In this document: positions 62,087 through 64,000 of the stretch, in pieces
Position numbering within the stretch: the stretch's first letter is position 1
Layout of the letters: each line of letters opens with the position of its first letter
DNA from: Hoeflea marina
Lineage (GTDB): Bacteria > Pseudomonadota > Alphaproteobacteria > Rhizobiales > Rhizobiaceae
DNA length: 64,000 nucleotides
Reading direction: 5' to 3'
NCBI RefSeq assembly: GCF_003182275.1
Contig: NZ_QGTR01000002.1
Span: 910,237-974,236 of the forward strand
Program-made: the position numbers and the translations under genes
The notes under the pieces: generated by a model
The model's database searches: none
What the model saw: only the letters and a program-made list of their open reading frames with translations
Told to the model about the DNA's origin: nothing

Positions 62087-63052
62087 ATGACGTCTGCCGA
62101 CCCCGCCGCCAAGCTGATCCCCCCGGACTATTCCGCGCCGATGACCGGCATCGCCCTGAAGATCGCCTCGGTGGCCGTGTTCGTGGGCATGGCGACGGCG
62201 ATCAAGGCGGCCGGCGAAGCGCTGCCTGCCGGCGAGATCGTCTTCTTCCGCTCCGCCTTCGCCATCGTCCCCGTGTTGCTGTTCCTTGCCATGCGCGGCC
62301 AGCTCAGGGGTGCCTGGCGCACGTCGCAGCCGATGTCGCACGTGCTGCGCGGCCTGCTCGGCGTCTCCGCCATGGGGCTGAGCTTCTACGGGCTCATCCA
62401 TCTGCCGCTGCCCGATGCGATCGCCATCGGCTATGCCATGCCGCTGCTGGCGGTGGTGTCGGCAGCGGTGCTTCTGCGCGAGACGGTGCGCATCTATCGC
62501 TGGACGGCGGTGCTGGTCGGGCTCGGTGGGGTGATGATCATCTCCTGGCCGCGCATGAGTCTGGTCAATGGCGGCCTCGAATCGGGCCAGACGCTGGGCG
62601 TGCTCGCCGTGCTCGGCTCGGCGGCACTCGCCGCCGTGGCGATGATCCAGGTGCGCAACCTGGTGCAGACCGAAAAGACGCCGACGATCGTGCTCTATTT
62701 CTCGCTCACCGCCTCGCTGCTTGGCCTCCTGACCATGCCCTTCGGCTGGGTGGTGCCCGATGCACGGACCATGACGCTGATGGTGACGGCAGGCTTTCTC
62801 GGCGGCGTGGCGCAGATCCTGCTCACCGAAAGCTACCGCCATGCCGATGTCTCGACGATCGCGCCGTTCGAATACACCTCGATCCTGCTCGGCATCGCCA
62901 TCGGCTATCTGGTTTTCGGCGACGTGCCGACCTGGTCGATGCTGATCGGCACGGCCATCGTTGCCGGCGCCGGCATCTTCATCATCCTGCGCGAGCACGC
63001 GCTCGGCCTCGAACGCAAGGCGCAACGCAAGCTGGTCACGCCGCAGGGGTGA
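62087..63052 (+). CDS. DMT family (EamA) transporter
   Basis: A roughly 321-residue inner-membrane protein with ten hydrophobic segments in two EamA halves: ALKIASVAVFVGMATAIKAA, EIVFFRSAFAIVPVLLFLAM, LGVSAMGLSFYGLIHLPLPD (first half), then VTAGFLGGVAQILLTESYRH and TSILLGIAIGYLVFGDVPTW (second half). These are drug/metabolite transporter features; the substrate is unknown. Start choice: the ATG at 62087 fits family N-termini; the ATG at 62006 would add a Pro/Arg-rich tail. A frameshifted fragment of a related gene lies 1.1 kb upstream. Confidence 0.85.
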   Translation: MTSADPAAKLIPPDYSAPMTGIALKIASVAVFVGMATAIKAAGEALPAGEIVFFRSAFAIVPVLLFLAMRGQLRGAWRTSQPMSHVLRGLLGVSAMGLSFYGLIHLPLPDAIAIGYAMPLLAVVSAAVLLRETVRIYRWTAVLVGLGGVMIISWPRMSLVNGGLESGQTLGVLAVLGSAALAAVAMIQVRNLVQTEKTPTIVLYFSLTASLLGLLTMPFGWVVPDARTMTLMVTAGFLGGVAQILLTESYRHADVSTIAPFEYTSILLGIAIGYLVFGDVPTWSMLIGTAIVAGAGIFIILREHALGLERKAQRKLVTPQG

Positions 63053-63070
63053 TTCTCGCCGCTACGGCCT

Positions 63071-64000
63071 TTAACTTCCCATCGCAAAGCCGAGACGGGT
63101 GAGCGCTGCCCGGATGGTCCCAAGGAGAGCCGGGTCGCGGAACGTGAATGTCGTGGTGAAATCGGCGATGGAATAGCGGGGATTGAGGCTGCGAGTGTGG
63201 CGCGCATAGGCCATGGCCTTTTCCCGTTCGCCGATGAGTTCATTGGCAAACGCCGCGATGGCGAAGATCTGGGCATGGGCATTGGGCGACTGTGCGGCCC
63301 GATCGGCCCACAGGGCTGCCTCCTCATGGTTGCCGCGCACCGAACGGGTGAGCGCCCGGGTGGCAAGCATTGCATAATTCAAAGGGTCTATCGGACTGAG
63401 CTCGATGGCGCGGACCACTTTTTCATCATTCGCCTCACCGTCGCCGAAAAGCGTGCCGATGAGCGCGCTGTTGTAGATGGCAAATGCGTAGTTCGGGTTC
63501 AGCGAAATGGCGCGGTCGATCCAGGAAAGCGCCGTCTCGGGCTGTCCCGAGAGCCACTCCGACCTGCCCATGGTGAGGTTGACGAAGGGATCGAGCGGAT
63601 CGAGTTCTAGGCTGCGTTCGGCGTGCCGCCGCACCCTCCGGACCTCCTCGTCGCTGTTGCGGGTGAAGCCGAGAAACGCGTTCTGGAAATGAGTGAACGA
63701 CAGCCCCGCATGCGCCCGGGCGAATGCCGGATCGAGCTTGGCGGCCTGGCCAAACATCCGTGCTGCCTGCTCGTTGTCCTGCGCCGTGAACCGGTACATA
63801 TGCCACAGGCCGCGGTGATAGGCAGACCAGGCGTCGAGATGTTCGGTCGGAATGCGGATGGCCCGGGTCGCCTCGAAACTCTGGATCCGCGGCTCGAGCG
63901 CGGTGGCGATCTGGCCGGCGAGGCTGGCGCGGACATGCATGAGGTCGCGGGTCGGCAGCGAGAACCTCTCGGCCCAGACCACCTGCGCCTGGCCGACATG
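63071..64000 (-). CDS. TPR-repeat protein, C-terminal part of a larger regulator (partial)
   Basis: The frame is open to the window edge, so the gene starts beyond 64000. The visible 310 residues begin HVGQAQVVWAERFSLPTRDL and carry about five TPR-like repeats: ARMFGQAAKLDPAFARAHAG, HAERSLELDPLDPFVNLTMG, SWIDRAISLNPNYAFAIYNS and ALWADRAAQSPNAHAQIF among others. This is the usual C-terminal part of rhizobial adenylate-cyclase-like or winged-helix regulators with a TolB-like segment followed by TPRs. The N-terminal catalytic or DNA-binding domain is outside the window. Confidence 0.75.
   Translation of the reverse strand, partial: HVGQAQVVWAERFSLPTRDLMHVRASLAGQIATALEPRIQSFEATRAIRIPTEHLDAWSAYHRGLWHMYRFTAQDNEQAARMFGQAAKLDPAFARAHAGLSFTHFQNAFLGFTRNSDEEVRRVRRHAERSLELDPLDPFVNLTMGRSEWLSGQPETALSWIDRAISLNPNYAFAIYNSALIGTLFGDGEANDEKVVRAIELSPIDPLNYAMLATRALTRSVRGNHEEAALWADRAAQSPNAHAQIFAIAAFANELIGEREKAMAYARHTRSLNPRYSIADFTTTFTFRDPALLGTIRAALTRLGFAMGS

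Noticed and set aside
1-64000. tRNA, rRNA, tmRNA or riboswitch genes
   Set aside because: I looked for cloverleaf-like and known riboswitch patterns in the intergenic regions and recognised none; a covariance-model scan would be needed to exclude them.

Overview
The window is 64 kb of GC-rich, densely coded chromosome from an alphaproteobacterium of the order Hyphomicrobiales (Rhizobiales). The placement rests on family content and gene order: DUF5330, DUF1491, DUF2336 and DUF6107 proteins, a feuN-feuP-feuQ-like unit, a cycHJKL (ccmI/E/F/H) - degP - two-component system - glnE run, an RcGTA-type gene transfer agent (GTA) cluster, and rhizobial palindromic intergenic repeats. The genus cannot be fixed from sequence alone. 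No rRNA, tRNA, CRISPR array, transposase or integrase was seen.

Layout. 0-15.8 kb holds housekeeping and signalling genes: a PAS-GGDEF-EAL protein, a DUF5330 protein divergent from a sensor kinase / peptidoglycan-binding protein / DUF1491 set, a DUF2336 protein, a sulfide:quinone-reductase-like flavoprotein, a winged-helix regulator, a DUF1254/DUF1214 pair, a class A penicillin-binding protein and a YcgN-like cysteine-cluster protein. 15.8-32 kb is the GTA cluster, in the usual order: gp1 (small terminase), TerL, portal, gp3.5, prohead protease, [no capsid gene], gp6, gp7, gp8, [two-gene insertion], gp9 (tail tube), gp10, tail chaperone, tape measure, gp12, gp13, gp14 peptidase, gp15 and a small membrane protein. 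32-32.6 kb is a DUF1902/HicA toxin-antitoxin pair. 32.6-48.6 kb is a conserved rhizobial block: FeuN/FeuP/FeuQ, a surface lipoprotein, cytochrome c maturation genes, an alpha/beta hydrolase-OsmC fusion, DegP, a second two-component system and GlnE. 48.7-64 kb is more mixed: an EF-hand protein, a less GC-rich locus with a deoxyribosyltransferase/TIR-like protein, a zinc metallopeptidase, a PAS sensor kinase, PepN, an orphan molybdenum hydroxylase, a decayed MazEF-type module next to a fragment of a transporter gene, an intact DMT transporter, and a TPR protein cut by the window edge.

Most notable. The GTA cluster is lopsided. Its tail half (24.17-31.96 kb) is compact, with ATGA-type overlaps. 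Its head half is spread apart by palindromic repeats, an extra Dabb gene and a two-gene cassette flanked by a duplicated gp8 3' end. The major capsid gene is missing: its place holds about 200 bp with two tandem copies of a 61-bp palindromic repeat. Unless a capsid is supplied from elsewhere, the locus cannot make complete GTA particles, so it is either a decaying GTA or a tail-only remnant. A promoter plus terminator ahead of the cluster bound a possible ~80-nt small RNA. Other points are a CcmI with a duplicated C-terminal module, 24-bp tandem repeats in the TerL N-terminus, an AT-rich insert in GlnE, and a toxin-antitoxin module fused by an apparent deletion between short direct repeats.
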